From assembly GCF_000003855.2 (NCBI RefSeq), contig NW_003101678.1:1654470-1718469 (forward strand): a stretch of DNA of 64,000 bases, in the 5' to 3' direction. Position 1 is the stretch's first letter. Every line of letters starts with the position of its first letter. Shown piece after piece: positions 12,271 to 22,808 of this stretch. Both the position numbers and the translations under genes were made by a program. This DNA comes from Blastomyces gilchristii SLH14081 (lineage: Eukaryota > Ascomycota > Eurotiomycetes > Onygenales > Ajellomycetaceae). Under the pieces are notes generated by a model, which did no database searches, was not told the origin of the DNA, and saw only the letters and a list, made by a program, of their open reading frames with translations.

Positions 12271-14089
12271 GGTGAAGGAGTAATGTAGAAGATTGATTCG
12301 TTAAAGAGGATTGATAGGCGGCTTGTATGTATTCTGGAGCGGCAGGTAGATCTCTGGTTAGCTTGTAAAGTAATCCCTCGAGATGCGGAGGAGGGAAGAC
12401 ATACTACTACTGACTGACTGGAGGGGTTTGGAAGTGATAGGAGAAAGTTGGGAGAAGCGATGGAGACAGGAAGTGTAGAAGTAGTGATAAAGGTGTGGTG
12501 AGAAGAGAACTGGAGGAGAAAAGAAGTGGGATGGTTGAGGGAGGGAGGGAGGAGGGAGGGACGCCCGAAACAGAGAACAGAGAGAGAGATTGAACTAATT
12601 AATAACTAAATAAATATGACGACGAGGTTGAAAAATAATTTGTGCCTTTGCCGAGTTACGGCTTCTTGACCTCACTGCGTAGTTCTGCTACAATAATTAA
12701 TACCTGGCCCCAACTATATCAATATCAGTCAATGTACGGAGTATTGTGAGATTAATAATTAATTAATTAATAGCCTTCTATACACGCATACTCCGTATCC
12801 GCGCTTCATTATCTGGATGTTGTTGAGGCGGGGTATTTCCAACCGCTGAGAATGAGGGGTCCTTTTACCCAACAACGCCTTTTTTGCGATGACTTGACGG
12901 CTGTTGCTGCTTGCTTGCTGCAATTATTATTGAAGCCACCAGGCTAAAACCCTTATAATTAGTAAATCCTGCATCATTTTACCCCTAGAACATGAAGGGA
13001 ATACTCGTTTCCGGATGGACCCAGCCGACTGAAATAAGTTAATAAGTTAGTTAATAACTGTGACCATTTTGTATACGCAGTTTGCCCTTGTTTCTTCATC
13101 CACCCTTGGCCACCCGGAGCACTGTTCACCGGGTATTATTATTATTATTATTAATCTGGGAATGCACCTCGATCCCCGTTTCAAAATGAGAGTCTTTTGA
13201 GTCCATTTCCAGCCCATGCCGTAATTGGATTCCGGTATAAATCTGTGGATAAAGTGGTCAACAGCGGAGGTTGAAAACCGGACAATGCCCAATAATGCGC
13301 CCAGATATTTGCCCCCAACCCAACCATACTCTCATGTTTATCAACCTTCATCTATGCCCACATAGCCCTTACTGTTGTTCTCTTCCTTTCAGTTATTTAA
13401 TATTAATTCTCCTGAGTCTTTTCTTCTGCTCTCTGGCCTTGGTGTTGGGGCGGCGGCCGCCTCAGTGGCGTTAAATACGTTAACTTACCCTCTAGCAATC
13501 GCTCCACCCACACGTGATCTCAGATGTAATAATGGATAACTAACTATAATAACGCGGCTCGAATATGTAACCATCACACACTGTGGCAACACCCCGAGGT
13601 GGCGGCCGCTACAAACTCTAGACCAAAAACAGCTCTTGAGTCTTGAACCATTAACTATCACAGCAAATCAAGCATATCAACAGGCAGTCTCTTGTCAGTA
13701 ACAGCAAGGTTTCGCTTTCCGCCAGAAGGAGTGAAAGAAGGATTGTGTGCATCGGGGACCTATATCAGCAAATTAGAGTAGAATCAAGACTCATTACGCG
13801 GTCGCGCTCTAAGGCTGCCTTGCCTGTCAGTCACGTTTCATCCGGCGCATTTCATCCTTTGGTGGACGGACGACTCATCCCAACCCATCAGTCGATACAG
13901 TGACAGTTGAAGCACCACTTGCGCTGCTCTAGATCTTGAACCACATACGAGCCTTCTAGTTCGTTCCCTGGACGTGCGCAAGGTACGTGTGTCCTTTGTT
14001 ACTGCACATCTGTCGCCAAAAAAGGCTCTCTCCTGTGCAGTAAACATACAAAATATATATAATCCCTTTTCGACGAACTTCCGTTCATC
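12271..14089. other. Divergent promoter region of gnd1 and the RBM42-like gene
   Basis: The spacer separates two genes transcribed away from each other. It holds purine-rich stretches at about 12400-12590, an inverted pair of TACGGAGTA (about 12735) and TACTCCGTA (about 12789), an ATT trinucleotide run near 13134-13154, and two NotI-like GCGGCCGC octamers near 13454 and 13602. No gene is recognised; open frames here have no family resemblance. Confidence 0.55.
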
Positions 14090-15424
14090 ATGTCCCTTCC
14101 GCCACCTCCAGGTCTCCAACAACAATCGTCTCAACCTCCGTCCTCGAAACCACAACCGTACACGTCTCTACCCGCACGACCACCTCCCTCTGCATCTTTC
14201 CAGCCAGCAGGAGCCCCCGGGGCTTCCAATACTATTCCCCCTACTCCTTCGACTAGACCCAGTACCGGTTACAGCTCCTTCACAGCCTTCCAGCCCCGTA
14301 CTGTAACTACAAGCCAGCCAGCTTCTCCAGCTGGCTACCAATCCCATGCCCCGCACTACTCCCGGCCGCCCTACGGGCAGCCCAACGTAGCATATTACGG
14401 ACAACACCACCAATACCAACAACAGCAACATCAACAGACAGTGGGCGCTTACGGCCAGTCGGGTGCCCCTCACATCCAAAACCCCTTCCCGTATCCCAAC
14501 CAAGCATCAACCAATGCATACGGCGGCGCCGGAAGAGGCTATGCCCGCCACACGGCGGACTCAGGCCTCGACCCGGACACCGAAGCGCAAATTGCCCAAT
14601 GGCAGAGCGCGTATATGGGTAGGGAGAGCATTGAAGCTGCCCAAGCCGTAGCAAATACTGGAGGCACTAAAGGCGCATTTGCCGCTACAGGCGCCAACAC
14701 AGGACCTCTAGGAACCGTCCAGCGCATGCACGACTCAGCCATATCGACACCAATCTCTAGCGGTCCGCACACGACTTCGTCCACGCCTATCCCGCTAGGC
14801 GTAGGCGCAGGCGCAGGCGCAGGCGCAGGTACAGCCGCCATCGGCGCACCACCGGCGGCAGGCACAGGCGGAACCGCAACTCCAGACGAACCAGCCAAGA
14901 CCGTCCTCCGCTCGGGTGGCGGGCAGAGCTGGACGGACTCCACGCTCCTCGAATGGGATCCGGCCCACTTCCGTCTCTTCGCAGGCAACCTTGCCGGCGA
15001 AGTCACAGACGATTCGCTCTTGAAGGCGTTTTCGAAGTACCCATCCGTGCAGAAGGCGCGGGTGATTCGCGACAAGCGCACGGAGAAGAGTAAAGGGTAT
15101 GGGTTTGTGAGTTTTAGTGATGGGGAGGATTATTTTCGCGCGGCGAGGGAGATGCAGGGGAAGTATATTGGGTCACATCCGGTCTTGTTGAGGAGGGCTA
15201 TGACGGAGATTAGACCTGTGGCGGCGTCGAAGGTTGCGGGGACAGGGGGGAAGGGCGGTGGGAAGAAACGTGGAGGGGGTGGTGGTGGTGGTGCTGGAAA
15301 GGGTGCTGGAAAGGGTGCTGGTGGTGCTGGTGGCGGCGGGGGTGGTGGTGGCTCGAAAGTTATCGATGGTGGTATACAGAAGAAGCAAGGGAAGACGAAA
15401 GGGGGTTTGAGGGTTCTTGGGTAA
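14090..15424 (+). CDS. RBM42-like RNA-binding protein (single C-terminal RRM)
   Basis: Single exon, 444 residues. Residues 1-280 are Pro/Gln/Ala/Gly-rich and probably disordered, with a short run of Gly-Ala dipeptides near residue 245. The RRM spans about residues 293-370, with RNP2 LFAGNL and RNP1 KGYGFVSF, and with VIRDKRT and the ending MQGKYIGSHPVLLRRAM, which are the distinctive features of RBM42. A Gly/Lys-rich tail follows (residues 380-430) and probably adds nonspecific RNA affinity. RBM42 relatives are nuclear/cytoplasmic RNA-binding proteins linked to hnRNP K and splicing in animals; the fungal role is inferred from family. The ATG at 14090 has an AT-rich TATATATAAT stretch about 40 bases upstream. 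A scaffold gap follows 80 bases after the stop. Confidence 0.92.
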   Translation: MSLPPPPGLQQQSSQPPSSKPQPYTSLPARPPPSASFQPAGAPGASNTIPPTPSTRPSTGYSSFTAFQPRTVTTSQPASPAGYQSHAPHYSRPPYGQPNVAYYGQHHQYQQQQHQQTVGAYGQSGAPHIQNPFPYPNQASTNAYGGAGRGYARHTADSGLDPDTEAQIAQWQSAYMGRESIEAAQAVANTGGTKGAFAATGANTGPLGTVQRMHDSAISTPISSGPHTTSSTPIPLGVGAGAGAGAGTAAIGAPPAAGTGGTATPDEPAKTVLRSGGGQSWTDSTLLEWDPAHFRLFAGNLAGEVTDDSLLKAFSKYPSVQKARVIRDKRTEKSKGYGFVSFSDGEDYFRAAREMQGKYIGSHPVLLRRAMTEIRPVAASKVAGTGGKGGGKKRGGGGGGGAGKGAGKGAGGAGGGGGGGGSKVIDGGIQKKQGKTKGGLRVLG

Positions 15425-15502
15425 TAGGCTTGTGCCCCAGTTTCTTTCTTTGGTTCGGTTGCTTTCTTTGTCATTGATATCTGGCGAATCTGAATCTGTG
15501 GT

Positions 15503-15602
15503 NNNNNNNNNNNNNNNNNNNNNNNNNNNNNNNNNNNNNNNNNNNNNNNNNNNNNNNNNNNNNNNNNNNNNNNNNNNNNNNNNNNNNNNNNNNNNNNNNN
15601 NN
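15503..15602. other. Assembly gap (100 N)
   Basis: Exactly 100 N. Both flanks contain ATCTGTGGT, so the gap is probably a place where the assembler failed to overlap a short repeat. The 100-base size is likely nominal. Confidence 0.95.
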
Positions 15603-16577
15603 ATCTGATCTGTGGTGCTTTGTGTGTTCCTTTAAGTTTGCTGCCTTCCCTTTTATTATTGCTTTTTTCCTCCCACTGGCCTCGCAGGTGTTGGTGTAAA
15701 TTTTTTGGATTTCAAATGGTCGTTAAAAGCGAACGGAGTTTTTGTTCTGCTGAAATTCTTTCTAATAATTCCTCTTCTTTCTCTGAGAAGAACGCCTTGT
15801 CTCAATATATCTGCCATCCGTCATATAACCTATCACATACACATTATTACCTGTTCCCGTCTTTTGCCTGCAGACGCTATATCAATGCTACTACTTGTAT
15901 AGAGCAAAAACCGCCAGTCTGGATCTAAAGAAGTTTCCAGGAAGAGGCTAGAAAATTTAATGGTTTTGAGGCCTCCCCTTGGCACCCGACCCTTATGCAG
16001 TTTGGAGATGCATTCATTTAGTCGCTCAACATTCATGGATAGGTGGCAGCTTCCTAGAAAATGATAGGTTGGGACCACACTGCTCCATACATACCACACG
16101 CAAGCCAAAGGCAGACGGTCTATCGGTATCTGGTGAACAAAACCCGCAACGGGAATTTTAGCAGAATATCTCTGGGACCCAGCTCGCACCAGGGCTACTG
16201 AGAAGTAACTTAACTACCAGAATATATAAACTTACAGCGTGTGGGCAACCAGGCGGATGCTGAAACTTAGCTACGCCGTCACTAGGCTAACTGGTAAGTT
16301 ATTAAGGGGGCCGAACCATTCCATACATCAATATGCTGTACAGTAGTAATTGTCTAACGGATGGCTGACCGTATATCTCCATGAAAGGAAATGGGCTAAA
16401 TGTCGGCAAGCATGTCTTTGTTAAATAAGAATAAATTGACGATAAAGGAAATTGTTTAAAGATTCAAAAAGAAAGAGAGAGAAAAAGAGAGAAAAAGAAA
16501 GAAAGAAAGAAAAAAAGAAAAGGAAAGAAAAGAAAAAAGTTGTGTCTGACCGTGCTCGCTTTGAGTCGGCTCGAACT
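15603..16577. other. Intergenic, purine tract, no gene recognised
   Basis: Open frames around 15620-15928 (+) and 15833-16189 (-) lack convincing starts or family resemblance. A nearly pure A/G tract lies at about 16467-16538, in the 3' region of the minus-strand cysteine-rich gene. Confidence 0.5.
16467..16538. repeat. Purine-only (A/G) tract
   Basis: About 70 bases of A and G only, built from AAAG and GAGAGA units. It lies downstream of the stop of the minus-strand gene at 16578. Confidence 0.8.
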
Positions 16578-17215
16578 TTATCCTTTGCATCCGCCTTGAC
16601 GAGAAGAGGAAAGGGAGTAGCTGTTATCATTGGGTGGGGGGACTGGCAGGACCAATGTATATGTGTATACCCAACTTCTTTTCTGGAGGTACCTGTTCAG
16701 CCATGAGAGGCGGAGTGGATACTGGGTTTTCACGCTTCCACAGTCATTCATGCACCCAGATTCCCACTCCTTCTCTGCACCTTGTCCCTGCCTCCGTTGT
16801 TGCTGCCAAGCCCTCATATTTTTCCAGCCGGTATAATCGAAGATACCTGCGCAATTTTTCCAGTTTTGCTCTTTATACTTGCAGCATTGTCTATCACTCT
16901 TCAATTTGAAACTAGGACAGAAATAGCACTCATTGTAGAGACAGCAATTAGTCATCTCAAGGAAGAACTTTCTGTAACACCTGGGGCATTTCCACAGCCA
17001 GGGTTTTGAGACTGGCAGAGTTGCTGGTTGCTGATCTCTATCAGCATCCCCTGGGGTTTCACAGGTACTGGCAGGTGTTAAAATGCGGCTCTGTTGTGGA
17101 GACGAACAAGCACTCACGATCGGTGACTCAGTGCTTCTGTTTGAGGCAGGGCTGTGTGGCAAGTCGATTGAACGGTATTCTCGACGTCGGGAGAGTCGTT
17201 GGAGCTTGAGTCCAT
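16578..17215 (-). CDS. Cysteine-rich fungal protein of unknown function, two exons
   Basis: Model on the minus strand: exons 17215-17118 and 17067-16578, 195 residues, with a 50-nt intron starting GTGAGTG and ending CTGCCAG. The predicted protein begins MDSSSNDSPDVE. It then has a Cys-rich core: WKCPRCYRKF, CCLYNECYFCPSF, CCKYKEQNWKNC and FDYTGWKNMRAW. Pairs of CxxC and the ending aromatic FDYxGW pattern recall a lineage-specific family of putative zinc-binding proteins common in Eurotiomycetes; no function is known. Without the intron, the ATG frame meets a stop, and the long open frame would need a GTG start, so the spliced model is preferred. No RNA evidence is available, and the C-terminal third has no family resemblance. 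Confidence 0.6.
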
Positions 17216-18338
17216 GATTATCAAACTGAAACGGTAGCAATGTAGTTTTAGGGAGGAAATGTTTTCTCACTTGTGAAGATTTGGTGTAATAGCCTAGTAC
17301 TTAGGAAGATGACTTTCAATAAAGACCTTCATAGGCAAGGGAGCTTCTGGAAATACATATCAATTGCTATGAAGGGCTGGGTATGGCCGAAAGGAGGTGT
17401 CCGGCAAAAGTCTTCCACATCGGGCGGAAGAAACCGATGTTTTGATCATTGCAAATAGGGACCGAGATGATCGATCGGTGAGTTCTAAACCTTGTGAATT
17501 TCTTCCATCCAACACAGGAATAAAAGCAAAAAACCAGTAAGAAAGTATTCATCTTGTGCGAAATCTGAAATATGAAATCAGTAAACCATTTGTAGAATCC
17601 AAAAACTAGGAACTAGGGCTTGATACTGGGGTGCAACAAAGATCATTGTTCTCAGGCCTCAGACAGAAACATCAAAATATCAACATGAAACAAGACAGCA
17701 AAGCTCAAGTGAGAATAGAATCTTCCGTTCTCAGGATGAACAGAGATTGTTACATTGTGCTGTAGAAAAACTGGAATACACAGTACCTCATCGTGTTTAT
17801 CAAGAAGGTAAAACTCATCTTGATAAACTTGAGTTCTGGATTGAATATCAGAATATAGAAATAGCTCACAATGCTGCAATCATCTGATTTGACTCTCTGC
17901 AACATCATAGCACCCTGTCTCTTTGACATAAGAGGCAGAGATATTATTGTATTGAGCCTTAGAGAATGAAGCATTCATAGCTGTGGAAGTGTCTTGAAGA
18001 ATTTGAGCAACCAGAGCAAGTTAGAAAACTTCAAAATTGAAAGATATATAAATGTTTTGCTATTGGAGAAGAATGAGAGTCTGATCTTGAGACTTGATTT
18101 AGACTGCGAGATTTTTGATAGAGCTTATCGCACGTGACCCTCCTACAAGCCCTGGCTAAGCAATGCTGTGATATAAAGTTGTTTGGATGACTCGAGGCCC
18201 TTATTTCTCTGCGCCCCAAGACGCAGTTACAACACCCTTGGTCGCGCTTTATTAGCATTTGAATTTTGTGACAGATTTTGAGTGGCTTCTTTCGTATCTG
18301 ATCTGGCATTTCTCATTCGAATTACCCCGCGAGTCAAA
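17216..18338. other. Intergenic upstream of TrpRS, no gene recognised
   Basis: Moderately AT-rich spacer between divergently transcribed genes. It contains a CACGTGACC element near 18132, a bHLH/Cbf1-type E-box. No coding sequence was recognised. Confidence 0.5.
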
Positions 18339-20359
18339 ATGGCTACCCCGCCTCCTGGTGCAGCGGAGGTCGTAGTCCCCGTACACGATGGTGAGAAGAA
18401 AGGGGCCACCGAGCAGCAGATCGACCCTTGGAATGTTGAAGCTGGGCATGACGCTCAAGGAAATGCTCTTGCTATTGACTATCTTGCGCTTTCGCAGTAC
18501 GTCTAACCCCGCTGTTTCGCTTGGGAGACCTAGGCTCTGACGCATCGGGCACAGGAAATGGGCGACCAAGTTAATAGATGACGAGCTCCTCCAACGCTTC
18601 GAGCGTCTTACTGGCCACAAACCCCATCGCTGGCTGAGGCGCGGCCTTTTCTTTTCTCATCGCGATTTCGACAATATCCTCAATAAATACGAGCGGGGGG
18701 AGCCTTTCTTCATGTATACGGGGAGAGGCCCTTCAACGGATGCGCTACATTTGGGTCATACGATCCCTTTCTCGTTCACAAAATGGCTACAGGATGTATT
18801 TGATGTTCCATTGGGTATGTTGAAGGATATGGACGGTGTTATTTAACGTACGACTTTTGCTTGCTCGTGGGACTATGCTGATCTTTTCATAGTGATTATG
18901 CTTACAGGTGAGCAGCGTACGTAGTCCAATTTATACGAGGTCTATGTTGACAGTCAAAGACGACGAAAAGGCCCTTTTTAAGGACAATCTCACATTCGAA
19001 GATACATATAAGTTCGGGTTGCAGAACGCGAAGGATATCATCGCTTGCGGGTTTTGACCTGAAGAAGACTTTCATATTTAGTGATCTGGATTATGTCAAA
19101 GGTCACTTTTTGATGAACGTTTGGGAATTCTCGAAACTCGTAACGTTTAACCAGGTTCGAGGAGCCTTTGGGTTTAATGAGAGGTTAGCACTATTAGGCC
19201 CCTGTTTGCGGGTGATGCAGGAGAATTGAGGAAACGGGAGAGGGCATTGCTAGAGCGAGGAATTGTCCTATTAGGCGGTATGGCTAAATCAGTAGCTTCG
19301 CCAGATTCGCTCCTGCTATTTCCCCCCTCGTCTCTTCTCTTTGCACTTCAAGAATTGCTCGATCTAAAATTGTCGCTAACACTTTGCAGCACAAATATCG
19401 GCCGGATAATGTTCCCCGCTGTGCAATGGTATGTTATTCACTCTCAAAAGATATGTATTCAGCTGACCGCGAGATAGTGCCGCTGCATTCGCAACGTCGT
19501 ATCCGGAGATCTGGTCTGATAACCCCTCCGCTGTGAGGACGAAAGACATAGGCAAAATCCCTTGTTTGATTCCTATGGCTATTGATCAAGATCCATATTT
19601 CCGACTCGTCCGCGACAATGCTTCTCGTATGCGATTTCCAGGGCCAAAGCCGGCGCTGATACATTCTAAATTCCTTACGGCTCTGCAAGGTATTGGAGGA
19701 AAAATGAGCGCAAGCGACCCGAAGTAAGAATATGCAAACCCCTCAAGTAACGCCGATTGTATTGAAACTTACACCCCTGCGCATAGTTCTGCAATTTTCA
19801 TGACGGATACGCCCAACCAAATCAAGGTTCGATTGATTCCTTCCTATGATACACCTAATTAGTATTGCTTACTCGTTCACTTTGCAGAAAAAAATCACGA
19901 GGCATGCATTTAGTGGGGGCCGAGACAACATAGAAGAGCACAGACGGCTAGGCGGTAATCCTGACGTTGATGTTTCGTTCCAATGTGAGTAACTATCCTT
20001 TACTACAGTTTCAATACCTAAATTGATTGTCTCTGACTAAACACGCGCGCATAGACCTCTCGTACTTTGAAGAAGACGACGAAAAGCTCAAGAAGATTGA
20101 GGAAGGTTACCGGAAGGGAGAGATCCTTACTGGCGAGCTTAAGATGATGGCCATCACTTTACTGCAGGAGTATGTGGCAGAGTTCCAGGAGCGGAGAAAG
20201 CTTGTTACGGATGAACTTTTGAAGCAGTATATGACTCCCCGGAAGCTGGAATGGAAGGGAAATCCCAATCCGAAGCCCAAAGAGGTCAAGCCGAAGGAAT
20301 CAAAACCGAAGGAGCCCAAGGTAAAGAACGAAGCGAAGAAGCCCCAAGACGACAATTGA
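18339..20359 (+). CDS. Cytoplasmic tryptophanyl-tRNA synthetase, with apparent 1-nt frameshift
   Basis: Nine exons: 18339-18496, 18555-18814, 18893-18907, 18960-19183, 19390-19428, 19478-19723, 19787-19826, 19888-19984 and 20055-20359. Total coding length is 1384, one more than a multiple of three; removing one T from the run at 19052-19055 would give about 460 residues. The enzyme charges tRNA-Trp. Motifs are the HIGH variant HLGH ([14 protein letters not shown]), [31 protein letters not shown], the KMSKS variant [10 protein letters not shown], and [14 protein letters not shown], typical of eukaryotic cytosolic class I TrpRS. A Lys/Pro-rich tail ([15 protein letters not shown]) ends the protein. 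In the sequence as given, translation stops at TGA 19055-19057 after IIACGF. Everything on both sides is conserved, so an assembly error is likely; a true null allele is the alternative. The exon 4 acceptor could be 18954 instead of 18960 (6 nt, in frame). Confidence 0.88.
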
Positions 20360-21006
20360 CAGGAAATAAAGCTCGAGATATGTCGATTTGATTAGTTGAT
20401 TAGATAGAGGTTTGGATGTAAATATTAGTGTTTGCATGCAAAAACCACACCTTTCTATATCTAGAAATCTAGAAATATTGAATAGATAATAAGAGTTAAG
20501 AATGTAAGAAATCCTGCTCCTTGCGGATCTTTTACCCCTATTTCTATCTCTTGTGTAATCAATAGAGTTAGCAGCCCTTGACTACAAACAACTATATAGA
20601 CTGGAGTTTGTGACTACTATTTATAACTCAGCTTGAATACTATTATACATTTGACTTCTATATTTATCTTTCTACAGTAAATACTTCTAATAATTATCAT
20701 ATATTATATCAAGCTGCAAATCTCTGAATAATTATCTGTGAGTATTTATTCTTACATTTCAAACTCTATCAGTCAGCAACTGTTTATTATAATTGAAAGA
20801 ATTAGAAATTTATATATTTTAGTCTCTGCAAACTCTACTGCAGAAACTCAGAAATAATTAACTAAATTATGAATAATTTCTGTGAAAAAAATCCCAGAAA
20901 ACTCACAATCTATTTATAGAATATTACATTTTATATTTAAAATAGAGAAACTTTTTAAATCTGTAAATAAATTTATTTTAATAAAGAATATTTTTAAGTA
21001 TTTTTC
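20360..21006. other. Isochore boundary and degraded AT-rich sequence
   Basis: The 3' flank of TrpRS gives way within about 200 bases to sequence that is overwhelmingly A/T with almost no CpG. No recognisable coding or LTR sequence is seen before 21007. It is probably worn-out repeat. Confidence 0.55.
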
Positions 21007-21296
21007 TGTAAGAGATCTACACTAAATAGATCAGAATTAACATATAGATCTTATATAATAAAAGTGAAAAATATTAGAGAAGAAAAAAAGAGAAAGTGCA
21101 GAAATCAGTGATTAAAGTAAATATTTATACATGTATAAGATGAAGCTTTAAAGCAGAAGAATAGAAACTCTGTGAATTTCTCAGCTAAGAATCAGTGACT
21201 AAGAATCAGAGCTTTTAGTAGAAGAATTAAAGCTTTCAGCAGAAATCTATAAAGTGTAATAAAATAGTCTTATATAATTAAGTACAGTCTACTACA
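21007..21296 (-). repeat. LTR of Gypsy copy G2
   Basis: Begins TGTAAGAGATC and ends ACTACA. It aligns over its length with the intact LTR pair at 42037-42322 and 47401-47686. It is followed on the right by a degraded polypurine tract seen on the opposite strand, so this is the 3' LTR of a minus-strand element. Confidence 0.85.
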
Positions 21297-22522
21297 TTAA
21301 CTTCTCTCTTTTAAGAGTGAGATTTAAGTAATAGATCTATGAGCGTGTAGTTCTTATCAGTTAAGAGTTACTGTTTCAGATAATATAAAGCTCAGAATTC
21401 AGATCAGATAATTATAACTAACTTATTTTACAAGATATTATTAACTGCAGCTGTAAAGTCTCTTATTAAGAATATCTTTAATCTTTTATTTAAGTTTATT
21501 ATCTTCTTCTATGATCTCTGATGATTGCTAGTTAAAAGTCAATTAAGAAGAAAATAAGTCAGTAGTAGTACAGTGAAGTAAGCTTATATAAAAGATATCA
21601 TGAATAGACTGGCCGCTGAGATCATGAATTTCATGTTTGATTTCATTTAGTCTAGTCTCATACATTTCTTAGTATGAATCCCGCTGGGACTAATCATTAA
21701 AATAACATGTAAAGTGACTATATATCAGATCTCAAAATGAGATCATAACTTAGAAAAAATAAGAAAGTGATCTCATTTGATTTTATTTAGTCTCATTCTT
21801 GGCATAAAGTTACTATTTTTAGACATTTTAAGATTTTTTTTAGACTATTTTTAATTTTTTAAAAAGTAACACTTTTTGATAACACTCAAATAAGATTTAA
21901 AGTCATTTAAAGCAATAAAAATAATTTAAATTGAGAAGTGAAAATCATGATCTCATTTGAAAAATATGACAAGAGTAGACAGTAAGTCTTACTGAGACAG
22001 TATGAGACTACTATCTAATGTTAAAATGATGTAATGAGATCAGTTGAATTGGTAATGAAATTATCAAATATTCTGATTCTGGACTCAGACACAGTTACAT
22101 AGTCAGTCTAATCATGAATTTCTGATAAGATATTAAGATAGTAGTTATAACTATTTAGAACTTCTATAACTTTGTATTTAACATGATAATAGTTCAGTGT
22201 ATAAGATAAGTATGTAATATATATATTTTTAAGATTTAATTATATCAGGTCTTCTATTTTATATTACTTAGTGAGATTTCAGCAGATATTAATTTAATTC
22301 TCTTAATCTTATTCAGTGTTTATTATGAAGACTTTTACTCAGTTATAGATATCTCAGAGCTTTATTACTATATTATCAGTGATCTGAATCAGACTGTAAA
22401 GATTTAATATGAACTATATAATCTCTAGAAGATTCAACATCTTCATATAATAATTATATATAAGAAAGAACAGACTTATATCTGTTAAAATTATATCTCA
22501 GTTATTAATGACAATCTCTGTG
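21297..22522 (-). mobile_element. Gypsy copy G2, left part (interrupted by MITE 1)
   Basis: Internal sequence matching G1 from its polypurine tract through integrase-side sequence, minus orientation. MITE copy 1 interrupts it at 21605-22110. It stops at CTGTG (22518-22522), where another LTR begins. The sequence that should come next is found at 49882-50630, so G2 was split by 27.4 kb of later insertions. The reading frame is destroyed by transitions. Confidence 0.75.
21605..22110. mobile_element. hAT-like MITE, copy 1
   Basis: 506 bp with inverted ends TAGACTGGCCG on the left and, on the right, CAGTCTA (the complement). The copy is flanked by a perfect 8-bp duplication ATCATGAA at 21597-21604 and 22111-22118. 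An 8-bp duplication plus TAG/CTA ends fit the hAT superfamily. No transposase is encoded, so it is nonautonomous. Confidence 0.88.
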
Positions 22523-22808
22523 TATAAGACGCCTACGCTGAATAGATTGATATGATATTTATAGATCTTATATAATAAAGTGAAAAACGTTAGAGACGAA
22601 AAAGAAAGAGAAAGTGTGAGAATTAATAATCAGAGTAAATATTTATACACATACATAGTAATATATATAATAAAGCTTTGAGATAAAAGAATAGAAATTC
22701 TGTGAGTTTTTCAGCTGAGAATTAATGACTAAGAATCAGAGCTTTCAGTAGAAATCTATAAAGTGTAATGAAATAGTCTATATAATTGATCAGATGCAGT
22801 CTGTCACA
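22523..22808 (-). repeat. LTR of Gypsy copy G3 (left)
   Basis: 286 bp, TATAAGACGCC to GTCACA, same length as the G1 LTRs. Preceded by CTGTG (22518-22522), which recurs at 49882-49886 after the partner LTR remnant. The first base pair is TA instead of TG, a G-to-A change. Confidence 0.82.

Noticed and set aside
14539..15081. 180-codon minus-strand open frame
   Set aside because: Antisense shadow of the GC-rich RBM42-like gene.
15833..16189. 118-codon minus-strand open frame as a gene
   Set aside because: It begins with a non-ATG codon and has no recognisable features.
21605..22110. Tc1/mariner MITE with TA target duplication
   Set aside because: TA at both ends is part of the inverted repeat; the flanks show perfect 8-bp duplications at all four copies, which points to hAT.
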